Shown: piece after piece, positions 36,054 to 44,953 of the stretch
How positions within the stretch are numbered: position 1 is the first letter of the stretch
Layout of the letters: every line of letters begins with the position of its first letter
NCBI RefSeq assembly: GCF_030010625.1
Contig: NZ_JASCXN010000014.1
Location: 1 to 64,000, forward strand
Direction: 5' to 3'
From: Streptomyces sp. CC208A
GTDB lineage: Bacteria; Actinomycetota; Actinomycetes; Streptomycetales; Streptomycetaceae
Length of the DNA stretch: 64,000 nucleotides
Made by a program: the position numbers and the translations under genes
The notes under the pieces: model-generated
Databases searched by the model: none
What the model saw: only the letters and a program-made list of their open reading frames with translations
What the model was told of the DNA's origin: nothing

Positions 36054-37055
36054 ATGCGTACCGGATCCCGTGCCGCCCTCGCCGCCGCCGCGGCGGCCCT
36101 CGTCCTGGCCGCGGCGCCCGCCCACGCGGAGGAGCGGCCCGCCGACCAGGACTTCACGATCGCCGACCCCCGGATCACCGAGTCCAGCGGCCTCGCCGCC
36201 AGCCGGGCCCACCCCGGGATCTACTGGACGCACAACGACCAGGACCAGCCCCTGATCTACGGCATCGACTCCCGTACGGGAGAGACCGTCGCGACCCTCA
36301 CCATGGCCGGGGTCGGCACCCCGAGGGACATGGAGGCCATCGCCGTCGGTCCCGACGGCGACATCTACGTCGGCGACATCGGCGACAACCTCGACGGCTC
36401 CTGGGACCACGTCTGGATCTACCGCTTCCCCGAGCCGAAGACCCTGAAGGACCAGACCGTCCGGGCGAAGCAGTACGTCGTGAAGTACGCCGACGGCCCC
36501 CGCAACGCCGAGGCCCTGATGGTCCACCCCACCACCGGCCGGGTCTACATCGCCAGCAAGAAGGAGGACGGCGGCGGCCTGTACGCCGGGCCCGAGCGCC
36601 TCTCCACCTCCGGCACCAACACCTTCCGCCGCATCGGGGAGGTCCCCTGGGTGACCGACGGCGCCTTCTCGCCCGACGGCGAACGGCTGCTCCTGCGCGG
36701 CTACTTCAGCGCCCGCGAGTACGTCTGGAAGGAGGGCCGCGTCGACGGCGACGGCACCCCCGTCGGCGCCCCCTTCCAGGGGCAGGCGGAATCCGCCACG
36801 TACACGCCCGACGGCTCGGCCTTCCTGTTCGGCTCCGAGGGCGTCCGCAGCCGCGTCGTCCGCGTGGACCGCAAGGACCGGCCCGCGGCCGATCCCACGG
36901 CCGGACCCACCGCCCCCGCCCCGGGCACCCCGGGGCCCTCGGCGCCCGCCGCCACCGGCACCGGCGCCCAGGACGGCAGCCCCACCACCGGCTTCCTCGT
37001 CCTCGCCGGCGCCACCGTCCTCGTCCTCGGCATCAAGCGGCTCCTGCGCCGCTGA
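36054..37055 (+). CDS. Secreted beta-propeller-like protein with C-terminal anchor
   Basis: A 333-residue protein: signal peptide RAALAAAAAALVLAAAPAHA, then a propeller-like region with SSGLAASRAHPGIYWTHND, GPDGDIYVGDIGDN and WVTDGAFSPDGERL, a Pro/Thr/Ala linker, and a C-terminal TM helix (FLVLAGATVLVLGIKRLLRR). This makes it a surface-exposed, membrane-anchored protein. No LPXTG sortase motif is present. CAGGCT is 6 nt before the ATG. Ligand unknown. Confidence 0.82.
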   Translation: MRTGSRAALAAAAAALVLAAAPAHAEERPADQDFTIADPRITESSGLAASRAHPGIYWTHNDQDQPLIYGIDSRTGETVATLTMAGVGTPRDMEAIAVGPDGDIYVGDIGDNLDGSWDHVWIYRFPEPKTLKDQTVRAKQYVVKYADGPRNAEALMVHPTTGRVYIASKKEDGGGLYAGPERLSTSGTNTFRRIGEVPWVTDGAFSPDGERLLLRGYFSAREYVWKEGRVDGDGTPVGAPFQGQAESATYTPDGSAFLFGSEGVRSRVVRVDRKDRPAADPTAGPTAPAPGTPGPSAPAATGTGAQDGSPTTGFLVLAGATVLVLGIKRLLRR

Positions 37056-37091
37056 CACGAAGGCCGCCGGCACGAAGGCCGTTGACACGAA

Positions 37092-37125
37092 GGAGGGGGC
37101 CCGGCGCACGCGCCGGACCCCCTCC
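37092..37125. terminator. Bidirectional terminator before serC stop
   Basis: GGAGGGGG-C-CCGGC and GCCGG-A-CCCCCTCC form a 13-pair stem with one mismatch and a 6-nt loop, between the convergent propeller-like gene and serC. The upstream 35 nt contain three copies of CACGAAGG. Confidence 0.75.
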
Positions 37126-37142
37126 CCGCGTTCGGGGCGCCG

Positions 37143-38261
37143 TCAGAGGCGCTCGATCACGTAGTCGACGCAGGCCGTCAGCGCCCGCACGTCCGCCGGG
37201 TCGATCGCCGGGAACATCGCGATGCGCAGCTGGTTGCGGCCCAGCTTGCGGTACGGGTCGGTGTCCACGATCCCGTTGGCGCGCAGGACCTTCGCGACCG
37301 CCGCCGCGTCGATCTCGTCCGAGAAGTCGATCGTGCCGATGACCTGCGAGCGCTTCGCCGGGTCCGCGACGAACGGCGTCGCGTACTTGGACTCCTCGGC
37401 CCACGCGTACAGCGCGTCCGACGACTCCTTCGTGCGCGCCACGGCCCAGTCGAGACCGCCCTGGCCGTTGATCCACTTCAGCTGCTCGTCGAGCAGGAAG
37501 AGGGTCGCGAGCGCCGGGGTGTTGTACGTCTGGTTCTTCAGCGAGTTGTCGATCGCGGTCGGCAGCGAGAAGAACTCCGGGATGTGCCGGCCGGACGCGT
37601 GGATCCGCCGCGCCCGCTCCAGGGCGGCCGGGGAGAAGGCCGCGAGCCACAGGCCGCCGTCGGCGGCGAAGGACTTCTGCGGGGCGAAGTAGTAGACGTC
37701 GGTCTCGGTGATGTCCACGGGCAGACCGCCCGCGCCGGAGGTCGCGTCCACGAGGACGAGCGCGCCCTCGTCGGCGCCCGCGACCCGCTTCAGCGGGGCG
37801 GCGACACCGGTCGAGGTCTCGTTGTGGGTGTACGCGTAGACGTCGACGCCGGCCTCGGCCACCGGCTCCGGGTGGGTGCCCGGGTCCGAGGAGATCACGG
37901 TCGGCTCGGCCAGCCAGGGGGCCAGCTTCGCGGCCTTCGCGAACTTGGAGGAGAACTCGCCGAAGGTGAGGTGCTGCGACTTGTTCTCGATCAGGCCGTG
38001 GGTCGCGATGTCCCAGAAGGCGGTGGAGCCGCCGTTGCCCAGGATCACCTCGTAGCCCTCGGGCAGCGAGAAGAGCTCGGAGATGCCGGAGCGGACCTCG
38101 CCGACCAGGTTCTTGACCGGAGCCTGGCGGTGGGAGGTGCCCAGGAGGGAGGTGCCGGTGGCGGCCAGGGCGTCCAGCGCCTCCGTACGCACCTTGGAGG
38201 GGCCCGCGCCGAAACGGCCGTCTGCGGGCTTGATGTCAGCGGGAATCTGGATATCGGCCAC
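37143..38261 (-). CDS. serC: Phosphoserine transaminase
   Basis: Converts 3-phosphohydroxypyruvate to phosphoserine using glutamate, the second step of serine synthesis. The 372-residue PLP enzyme begins ADIQIPADIKPADGRFGAGPSK; the PLP lysine is in YYFAPQKSFAADGG. This is the shorter actinobacterial/mycobacterial SerC type. The GTG start was chosen by the homologous N-terminus. It is divergent from the FAD/Fe-S gene and converges on a hairpin terminator. Confidence 0.95.
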   Translation of the reverse strand: MADIQIPADIKPADGRFGAGPSKVRTEALDALAATGTSLLGTSHRQAPVKNLVGEVRSGISELFSLPEGYEVILGNGGSTAFWDIATHGLIENKSQHLTFGEFSSKFAKAAKLAPWLAEPTVISSDPGTHPEPVAEAGVDVYAYTHNETSTGVAAPLKRVAGADEGALVLVDATSGAGGLPVDITETDVYYFAPQKSFAADGGLWLAAFSPAALERARRIHASGRHIPEFFSLPTAIDNSLKNQTYNTPALATLFLLDEQLKWINGQGGLDWAVARTKESSDALYAWAEESKYATPFVADPAKRSQVIGTIDFSDEIDAAAVAKVLRANGIVDTDPYRKLGRNQLRIAMFPAIDPADVRALTACVDYVIERL

Positions 38262-38342
38262 GAGCCGGAGAGTATCGGTTCGGCAAGGCCGGAAGCGCGT
38301 GATGTCCGCCGGATGAGACGAGGGACGAGACATCCTTGCGTC

Positions 38343-41069
38343 GTGGGAACACACGAAAGCCTTGCCGCAGACCTGCGTTCCGCGCTCGCCGGGGACGTCG
38401 ACTTCTCCGTCACCGCACGGGCGCTCACGACCATGGACGCCTCCAACTACCGCCGTGTGCCCGCCGGTACGGTCGCGCCGCGCGACGCCGACGACGTCGC
38501 CGCCGCCCTTGAGGTGTGCCGGGCGCACGGCGTCCCCGTCGTCGCGCGCGGCGCGGGCACCTCGATCGGCGGCCAGGCCACCGGCACCGGCGTGGTGCTC
38601 GACCTCACACGGCACATGGACGGCATCGTCTCCGTCGACCCCGGTGCGCGCACCGCCGTCGTCCGCCCCGGCCTCGTGCTCGGCCGGCTGCGGGAGGCGG
38701 TCCGCCCGTACGGCCTGACCTTCGGCCCCGACCCGTCCACGTACAGCCGCTGCACCCTCGGCGGCATGATCGGCAACAACGCCTGCGGGGCGCACTCGGT
38801 CGCCTGGGGGACCACGGCGGACAACGTGCGCTCGCTGGAAGTGGTGAGCTACCGGGGCGAGAGGTTGACGCTGGGCCGGGACGGGCAGGGTGCGCCCCCC
38901 GGACTGCTCGACCTCGTCGACCGCCGCCTCGCCCTCCTGCGCACCGGCTACCCCGCCGGACTGCCCCGCCGCATCTCCGGCTACGCCCTCGACGCGCTGC
39001 TCCCCGAGCGGGGCCGGGACGTGGTCCGCTCCTTCGTCGGCAGCGAGGGCACCCTCGGCGTGGTGACGGAGGCGACCGTCCGGCTCGTCCCGCTCCCCGC
39101 GGAACCGGTCCTCGTCGTCCTCGGGTACGCCGACGAGACGGCCGCGGCGGACGCGGCGGCCGGCCTGCTCCCGCTGGGACCGCTGACGGTGGAGGGCATG
39201 GCGGCCGACCTGGTGGGAACGGCCGTCGGGGACCTCCCCCGGGGCGGGGCGTGGCTGTTCTGCGAGGTGGACGGGGAGGACGCGGCCCGCGCCCTCGTCC
39301 GCGCGGCGGACGCGCTCGACACGGCGGTGGTACGCGACCCGGCCGGGCAGCGCGCGCTCTGGCGCGTCCGGGAGGACGCGGCGGGCACGGCGACCCGGAT
39401 GCCCGGCGGAGGGGACGCCTGGCCGGGCTGGGAGGACTGCGCGGTCCCGCCGGCGCGGCTGGGCGCGTACCTCCGCGCCTTCCGCGCCCTGCTGGCCGAA
39501 CACGGCCTCCGGGGGATCCCGTACGGGCACTTCGGTGACGGCTGCGTGCACGTCCGCATCGACTTCGACCTGTGGACGGAGAAGGGGGTACGGGACTTCC
39601 GCCGCTTCTCGGAGGCGGTGGCCGGCCTGGTCGTCGCCCACGGCGGCTCCCTCTCCGGCGAGCACGGCGACGGAAAGGCGCGGGCGGAGCTCCTGCCGAG
39701 GATGTACGGCGACGAACTGGTCGGCCTCTTCGGCGAGGTGAAGGACGTGTGGGACCCGGACGGCGGCCTCAACCCCGGCATGCTGGTCCGCCCCGAGCCG
39801 CTCGACTCCGGCCTGCGCTTCGGGAACCTGCCGCTGGTGGGGGTGGGCCGGGAGGCGGCCCGCTGTGTGGGAGTGGCCAAGTGCCGGGTGGCGGGGCCGA
39901 GTTCGGGCCCGTCGGTGATGTGCCCTTCGTTCCGGGCGACGGGGGAGGAGAAGCACTCCACCCGGGGCCGGGCGCGCCTCCTCCACGAGATGGCGCTCGG
40001 CGAGGTCGTCACGGACGGCTGGCGCTCGGAGGAGGTCCGGGAGGCGCTGGACCTGTGCCTGTCCTGCAAGGGCTGCCGCAGCGACTGCCCGGTGGGCGTC
40101 GACATGGCCGCGTACAAGGCGGAGTTCCTGTCCCGGCACTACGCGGGGCCGGGCGGGCTGCTGCGCCGGCCGCGCTCGCACTGGACGATGGGCGGACTGC
40201 CGCGCTGGCTGGACCTGTTCGGGCGGGGTCTGAACACGGCGACGCGGCTGCCGTTCGCGGCCCGCCTGGCGGGCGTGACCCCGGACCGCCCGCTGCCGAA
40301 GGTCGCGGAATACACCTTCGCCTCCTGGTTCGCCGACCGCGCCTCGGCCCGCCCCCCGGCCCTCACCCTCTGGCCCGACACCTTCACCGACCACCTGGCC
40401 CCGGAGGTGGGCCGGGCGGCGGTGAGGGTCCTGGAGGAGGCGGGCCTGGGCGTGGCGCTGCCGCCGGGGAGGGTGTGCTGCGGTCTGACGTATGTGTCGA
40501 CGGGGCGGCTGGGGGCGGCGAGGCGGGTGATGCGGCGGACGCTGGACGTGATGGAACCGGAGGCAGGCCCCGTGGTCGTCCTGGAACCCTCCTGCGCGGC
40601 GACCCTCCGCACCGACCTCCCCGAACTGCTCCCGGACGACCCGAGGGCGGCCCGCCTGGCGGCCTCGGTCCTCACCTTCGCGGAGGCGCTGGAGACCCTG
40701 GCCCCGAACTGGACCCCGCCCCGCCTGGACCGCGAGGTCACCGGCCAGACCCACTGCCACCAGCACGCCGTTCTGGGCGACGCGGCCGACCGCAGACTCC
40801 GGGAGCGGGCCGGCCTGACGGGCGAACCGGCGGGCGGCTGCTGCGGCCTGGCCGGCGACTTCGGCTTCGAACCGGGCCACGAGCAGGTCTCCCGGGCCTG
40901 CGCGGAGGACCAGCTCCTCCCGGCGCTGCGGTCCGCCGCCCCCGGGACGGAGGTCCTGGCGGACGGCTTCTCGTGCAGGACCCAGATCGCGCATCTGACG
41001 GAGTGGCGGGGGCGGCACCTGGCGGAGGTCCTGGCGGAGGCGATCGACGTGGGCGGGGAGGTGCCGTGA
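38343..41069 (+). CDS. FAD-linked oxidase fused to Fe-S/CCG-domain protein
   Basis: A 908-residue fusion of glycolate-oxidase GlcD-like and GlcF-like parts. Residues about 40-215 bind FAD (VARGAGTSIGGQATG, LGGMIGNNACGAHSV). The C-terminal oxidase ends with SLSGEHGDGKAR. Residues about 520-610 carry a 4Fe-4S motif (LCLSCKGCRSDCPVGVDM), and two CCG motifs follow (RVCCGLTY and GGCCGLAGDFG). Likely a 2-hydroxyacid dehydrogenase (D-lactate or D-2-hydroxyglutarate type). The GTG at 38343 was chosen; an upstream ATG at 38313 is possible. Confidence 0.88.
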   Translation: MGTHESLAADLRSALAGDVDFSVTARALTTMDASNYRRVPAGTVAPRDADDVAAALEVCRAHGVPVVARGAGTSIGGQATGTGVVLDLTRHMDGIVSVDPGARTAVVRPGLVLGRLREAVRPYGLTFGPDPSTYSRCTLGGMIGNNACGAHSVAWGTTADNVRSLEVVSYRGERLTLGRDGQGAPPGLLDLVDRRLALLRTGYPAGLPRRISGYALDALLPERGRDVVRSFVGSEGTLGVVTEATVRLVPLPAEPVLVVLGYADETAAADAAAGLLPLGPLTVEGMAADLVGTAVGDLPRGGAWLFCEVDGEDAARALVRAADALDTAVVRDPAGQRALWRVREDAAGTATRMPGGGDAWPGWEDCAVPPARLGAYLRAFRALLAEHGLRGIPYGHFGDGCVHVRIDFDLWTEKGVRDFRRFSEAVAGLVVAHGGSLSGEHGDGKARAELLPRMYGDELVGLFGEVKDVWDPDGGLNPGMLVRPEPLDSGLRFGNLPLVGVGREAARCVGVAKCRVAGPSSGPSVMCPSFRATGEEKHSTRGRARLLHEMALGEVVTDGWRSEEVREALDLCLSCKGCRSDCPVGVDMAAYKAEFLSRHYAGPGGLLRRPRSHWTMGGLPRWLDLFGRGLNTATRLPFAARLAGVTPDRPLPKVAEYTFASWFADRASARPPALTLWPDTFTDHLAPEVGRAAVRVLEEAGLGVALPPGRVCCGLTYVSTGRLGAARRVMRRTLDVMEPEAGPVVVLEPSCAATLRTDLPELLPDDPRAARLAASVLTFAEALETLAPNWTPPRLDREVTGQTHCHQHAVLGDAADRRLRERAGLTGEPAGGCCGLAGDFGFEPGHEQVSRACAEDQLLPALRSAAPGTEVLADGFSCRTQIAHLTEWRGRHLAEVLAEAIDVGGEVP

Positions 41070-41120
41070 GGGGGCCGGCGGCGCCCGAAGCCCGTGGGTG
41101 CCGGCCGGCAGGGGACGCGG

Positions 41121-41672
41121 TCACGGGCTCGTCAGCCAGTCGGTGTACCAGTCGTGGAAGCCGGGGCTCACCGGTACGAAGCCGCCCCAGTCGGGGTCGA
41201 GCTGCCAGAGCTCTCCGGTGTGGGGGCCGTTCAGGACCAGGCGGACGTACGCGCCGCAGCCCTGGTCGGTCAGCATGAGCGTGCCCGGTGTCAGCCTCTC
41301 GGTCGTTGTCCTGACCGGGCCGGGCAAGGGGGCGGTGAGGGGGAACGGCGTCGAGAGCCGGCCGGGCAGGCGATCCTCCCGCCACTCGTCGTCCACGGCC
41401 CACTCGGCGTCGGCCTCCGGGCGGGGGGCGGTCAGCGGCATCAGGCCGTGGCCGGGCCCGGCCGGGCCGTTGCCCGCCTCCGCGACGAAGGAGCGGTATT
41501 CCGGCGGCAGGTGGATGCCGTGGGTCTCCTCGAACGTCCGGATCTCCCTCTCCGGCAGCGGTCGCGTCAGCGCGTACCGATGCGTGTCCGCCCCGAAGCG
41601 CTCCAGCTCGGGGTCCCGGGCGGCCGGCTCCCGTATCCGCGCGCGGACGTCGTCTTCGTCCCAGATCCTCAT
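41121..41672 (-). CDS. SMI1/KNR4 (SUKH-1) protein
   Basis: A 183-residue SUKH-family protein: PEREIRTFEETHGIHLPPEY and FVAEAGNGPAGPGHGLMPL are the signature. SUKH proteins are common immunity proteins of polymorphic toxins, but no toxin gene is adjacent. It precedes, and may be cotranscribed after, the methyltransferase (15-nt gap). Confidence 0.82.
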   Translation of the reverse strand: MRIWDEDDVRARIREPAARDPELERFGADTHRYALTRPLPEREIRTFEETHGIHLPPEYRSFVAEAGNGPAGPGHGLMPLTAPRPEADAEWAVDDEWREDRLPGRLSTPFPLTAPLPGPVRTTTERLTPGTLMLTDQGCGAYVRLVLNGPHTGELWQLDPDWGGFVPVSPGFHDWYTDWLTSP

Positions 41673-41687
41673 TTCCCGGTAGGAGTT

Positions 41688-42428
41688 TCAAGCCAGGGGC
41701 GGCTTGCGCCACACGGAGATGTGCTTCGTGGAGTCCTGGGTGAACGGTGTTCCGTCCCAGTCCGCGACGCGGCGTTCGAGTTCGAGCCCGGCGAGGCGTG
41801 CCATCAGGTCGAGTTCCGCCGGCCAGGCGTAGCGGTGCCGGGAGTTCTCGCGGCGGTAGTGGTCGCCGTCGCGGGTGAGGTGGTGCGAGACGAGGATCTG
41901 CTCGACGAGGTCGAAGGTGTCGAAGCCGAGATGCCGCTCGGAGACGTCGAACGGCACCGCGACCTGGCCGGGCGGCAGGAACCGCAGCGGCGGCACGCCC
42001 AGTTCGATGACGAACCGGCCGCCGGGCTCCAGGTGGCGGGCGGCGTTGCGGAAGCACTCGACCTGCTCGTCCTGCGTGAGCAGGTTCGTGATGGTGTTGT
42101 AGACGAGGTAGACCAGGGTGAACCCGCCGGGGACGACGGTGGTGGCCATGTCCCCGATGACCACCGGGAGCCTGTCCTCGTCGGCCTTGCGCCGCAGCAC
42201 CGCCGCCATGTGCTCGGACAGTTCGATGCCCACGACCGGCACGCCGCGCTCCCGGAGCGGGACGCCCACGCGTCCGGTCCCGATGGCGAACTCCAGCGCC
42301 CGGCCGTCTCCGGCGAGCTCGGCGAGGAAGGCGAGGGTCGGTCCGAGAACGGCGGCCGAGGACATCTCGGCCTCCTCGGCGTCGTAGCGGTCGGCGGTCG
42401 CGCGGCTCCACAGCTCGCTGCTCGTCAT
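41688..42428 (-). CDS. SAM-dependent methyltransferase
   Basis: A 246-residue class I methyltransferase. Motif I is ALEFAIGTGRVGVPL, motif II region VVGIELSEHMAAVL, and the post-II region VVIGDMATTVVPGGFTLVYL. The N-terminus SSELWSRATADRYDAEEA is typical of a clade acting on unknown small molecules. It is likely the first gene of a pair with the SUKH gene. Confidence 0.85.
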   Translation of the reverse strand: MTSSELWSRATADRYDAEEAEMSSAAVLGPTLAFLAELAGDGRALEFAIGTGRVGVPLRERGVPVVGIELSEHMAAVLRRKADEDRLPVVIGDMATTVVPGGFTLVYLVYNTITNLLTQDEQVECFRNAARHLEPGGRFVIELGVPPLRFLPPGQVAVPFDVSERHLGFDTFDLVEQILVSHHLTRDGDHYRRENSRHRYAWPAELDLMARLAGLELERRVADWDGTPFTQDSTKHISVWRKPPLA

Positions 42429-42484
42429 GGGCGGACACTCTGTCGGGTACCGGGGAGCGCTGTCGACGCGTTTTCGTTGTCCTC

Positions 42485-42520
42485 TCGTACGAGGAGTCGT
42501 ACGAGGAGTCGTACGAGGAG
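42485..42520. repeat. Three 12-bp tandem repeats
   Basis: TCGTACGAGGAG is repeated three times without change (42485-42496, 42497-42508, 42509-42520). It lies in the gap between the methyltransferase start and the LysR stop. Confidence 0.9.
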
Positions 42521-42569
42521 GCGGAGCAGTACGCGTGGGCCCGGCACGTCCGGTGTTCGCTCCGGCGGG

Positions 42570-43439
42570 TCAGCCGCCCCCGCTGACGATCTCGCGGGCC
42601 ATCGCCACCAGGGCCTCCGTCGCCGGGTGCGGGAAGGCGTCGCGCCAGGCGAGGAGGACCGGGAGCGGGGGTGCGTCGGGGAGGGGGCGGTAGGTGACGC
42701 CCGGGTGGGGGTGGAGGGCGGCCGTGGAGGTGGAGGAGACGCCCACGCCTCGGGCGGCGGCGATGGCGGTGAGCCAGTCGTCGGTGTTGGCGACGGTGAG
42801 GGTGCGCGTGGGGCGGGCGGGCAGGGGCCACAGGGTGAGGGTGGTCGCGCCGGAGACGGTGTTCAGGATGACCGTCTCGTCCACGAGGTCGAGGAGGGTG
42901 AGGTCGCCGGGGCGGTCCGCGAGCGGGCTGTCGGCGGGGAGGACGGCGACCCTCGGTTCCGTGGTGAGTTCGGCGGTGACCAGGCCCGGGGACTCGACGG
43001 TGCCGCGCAGGAGGGCCGCGTCGACCTGGCCGCGGGCGAGGCCGGCGGTGCGGTCGTCGATGCGGAGGAGTTCGAGGGGGGTTTCCGGGTGTTCGCGCTG
43101 CCAGCGGCGGAGGAGCGGGGTGGTGTACGGCCCGAAGGCGGACCAGGCGTGGCCGAGGCGCAGGGGACGGTGGCGGAGCCTGGCCGGGTCGACGGCGGCG
43201 TCGAAGGCGGCGAGGGCGGCGGTGGCCCGTTCGCGGAAGGCGCGGCCCTCGGCGGTGAGGGCGAGGTGGTGGGTGGAGCGGTCGACGAGCCGGGTGCCGA
43301 GGTGGCGTTCGAGGGTGGCGAGCGTGCGGGAGACGGCGGGCTGGGTGAGGTGGAGGCGGGCGGCGGCCCGGGTGAGGTTCTTCTCCTCGGCGATGGCGAG
43401 GAAGCAGCGCAGGTGGCGCAGCTCGATGCGCACGGTCAT
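42570..43439 (-). CDS. LysR-family regulator
   Basis: A 289-residue LysR protein: helix-turn-helix EEKNLTRAAARLHLTQPAVS at residues 18-37, then a periplasmic-binding-protein-like effector domain. It is divergent from the EamA transporter gene, the classic arrangement for control of both genes. A TGAAC-N5-GTTCA palindrome lies in the 160-nt gap. Confidence 0.9.
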   Translation of the reverse strand: MTVRIELRHLRCFLAIAEEKNLTRAAARLHLTQPAVSRTLATLERHLGTRLVDRSTHHLALTAEGRAFRERATAALAAFDAAVDPARLRHRPLRLGHAWSAFGPYTTPLLRRWQREHPETPLELLRIDDRTAGLARGQVDAALLRGTVESPGLVTAELTTEPRVAVLPADSPLADRPGDLTLLDLVDETVILNTVSGATTLTLWPLPARPTRTLTVANTDDWLTAIAAARGVGVSSTSTAALHPHPGVTYRPLPDAPPLPVLLAWRDAFPHPATEALVAMAREIVSGGG

Positions 43440-43544
43440 GCCTCTGGAGCATAACCGCAGGATGGTCGGCATTTCCGCTGCGCGGTGGGGCTCCGTAGCG
43501 TGGAAGCGGAATTCGGTCGTCAGGATGCGGCGAAGTCCATTACT

Positions 43545-43561
43545 CTGAACTGAGGGTTCAG
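43545..43561. promoter_or_regulatory. Candidate LysR box
   Basis: CTGAAC-TGAGG-GTTCAG is a perfect 6-bp dyad with a 5-nt centre, within the divergent LysR/EamA gap and about 40 nt before the EamA start. It also fits a T-N11-A type LysR box. Confidence 0.55.
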
Positions 43562-43599
43562 TTGAGTGGACTTTTGTCCGGTGGAGGGTGGGAGGAACG

Positions 43600-44547
43600 G
43601 TGAGCGTGGACAGCCAGGTGACGGATGCGGCTTCGGCTTCGGCTCCGGTCGTGGGTACCGGCCCCGAGAGGCGGGTCGGCCGGGTCGGCCGTCCCCGTGA
43701 GTCCCGCCGCCTCGGGCCCGTCGCGCTCGTCGTCGCCGGCGGACTGTCCGTGCAGTTCGGGGCGGCCCTCGCCGTCCTGCTGATGCCCCGGGCCGGGGCG
43801 CTCGGCGTCGTCACGCTGCGGCTCGCGCTCGCCGCGCTCGTGCTCCTGGCGGTCTGCCGGCCCAAGGTGCGCGGTTACGGCCGCGCCGACTGGGGGACCG
43901 TCGTCGCCTTCGGTACCGCCATGGCCGGCATGAACGTCCTCTTCTACCAGTCGGTCGACCGGATCCCGCTCGGCGCCGCCGTCACCCTGGAGGTGCTCGG
44001 CCCGCTGATCCTCTCCGTCGTCGTCTCCCGCCGGCTCGTCAACCTCCTCTGGGCCGGGCTCGCGCTCGGTGGCGTCGCCCTGCTCGGTGGCGGCGGCTTC
44101 GACCGGCTCGACCCGCTCGGCGCGGGCTTCGCGCTCGCGGCGGGCGCCATGTGGGCCACGTACATCGTCTTCAGCGCCCGCACCGGACGCCGCTTCCCGC
44201 AGGCCGACGGCCTGGCGCTCGCGATGGCCTTCGGCGCGGTCCTCACCCTGCCGTTCGGCATCGCGGAGGCGGGCGGCGCGCTGCTCGTGCCGTCCACGGT
44301 CGCGCTGGGCCTCGGCGTCGCGCTGCTCTCCTCGGTGCTGCCGTACACCCTCGAACTCCTCGCCCTGCGCAGCCTGCCCGCCCCCACCTTCGCCGTCCTG
44401 ATGAGCCTGGAACCGGCCATCGCGGCGGGCGCCGGTTTCCTCGTCCTCCACCAGGTACTGTCCGTCACCGACGCCCTCGCCATCGCGCTCGTCATCGGGG
44501 CGAGCATCGGAGCGGTCCGTACGCAGAAGGCCGCCACGGCCTCGTAG
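43600..44547 (+). CDS. EamA/DMT-family exporter
   Basis: A 315-residue drug/metabolite transporter with about ten membrane segments (LRLALAALVLLAVCRPKVRG, YQSVDRIPLGAAVTLEVLGP, LVLHQVLSVTDALAIALVIG). It resembles RhtA-type amino-acid exporters. The GTG at 43600 is preceded by GGGAGGAAC. Substrate unknown; LysR control suggests induction by the exported compound. Confidence 0.88.
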   Translation: MSVDSQVTDAASASAPVVGTGPERRVGRVGRPRESRRLGPVALVVAGGLSVQFGAALAVLLMPRAGALGVVTLRLALAALVLLAVCRPKVRGYGRADWGTVVAFGTAMAGMNVLFYQSVDRIPLGAAVTLEVLGPLILSVVVSRRLVNLLWAGLALGGVALLGGGGFDRLDPLGAGFALAAGAMWATYIVFSARTGRRFPQADGLALAMAFGAVLTLPFGIAEAGGALLVPSTVALGLGVALLSSVLPYTLELLALRSLPAPTFAVLMSLEPAIAAGAGFLVLHQVLSVTDALAIALVIGASIGAVRTQKAATAS

Positions 44548-44633
44548 CGCCCCGCCGCCCGTGGCCGGATTCTGTCGCTTCTCTGGCCGTCGGCCTGTTT
44601 CGGTGCCTCCCGGCGCCGGACGATCATGAAGCC

Positions 44634-44813
44634 ATGGCTCTTGAGATGCGCGAACGCTGCGAACGCTGTGAGACGACGCCCCTGCCGGCCGACGGGCCCG
44701 CCCGGATCTGCTCGTACGAGTGCACCTTCTGCGTGCCCTGTACGGAGGCGATGTCCGGCGTCTGCCCCAACTGCGGCGGCGAACTGGTCCCCCGTCCGCG
44801 CCGCGCGGCTTAG
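44634..44813 (+). CDS. DUF1272 small zinc-binding protein
   Basis: A 59-residue protein with CERCETTPL, CSYECTFCVPC and CPNCGG, a set of eight cysteines likely to hold two zinc ions. Matches DUF1272, a small family of unknown role. GATCAT is 6 nt before the ATG. Monocistronic. Confidence 0.87.
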   Translation: MALEMRERCERCETTPLPADGPARICSYECTFCVPCTEAMSGVCPNCGGELVPRPRRAA

Positions 44814-44953
44814 CGCCCGTCGTCCTCCGCGGTCGGGACTTCCCGCTCCCGGCAGCGAGCGCGGTACCGCCTTGCCGGGCGCGGGCGTGGTGGTCCGTCG
44901 GGCGCCGGGGAAGGATGGGGCGCCACGGAGGGGATCGGGGTTGGGGAGGAGCC

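Noticed and set aside
37584..38342. Upstream extension of the FAD/Fe-S gene through serC
   Set aside because: This part is antisense to serC and lacks coding character; the start was placed at 38343.
41121..42428. Methyltransferase/SUKH pair as an immunity locus
   Set aside because: No polymorphic toxin or secretion gene is adjacent, so immunity function is unsupported.
42429..42569. Small ORF through the 12-bp repeats ending in RHVRCSLRRV
   Set aside because: No credible start codon or ribosome site was found; resemblance to leader peptides is slight.
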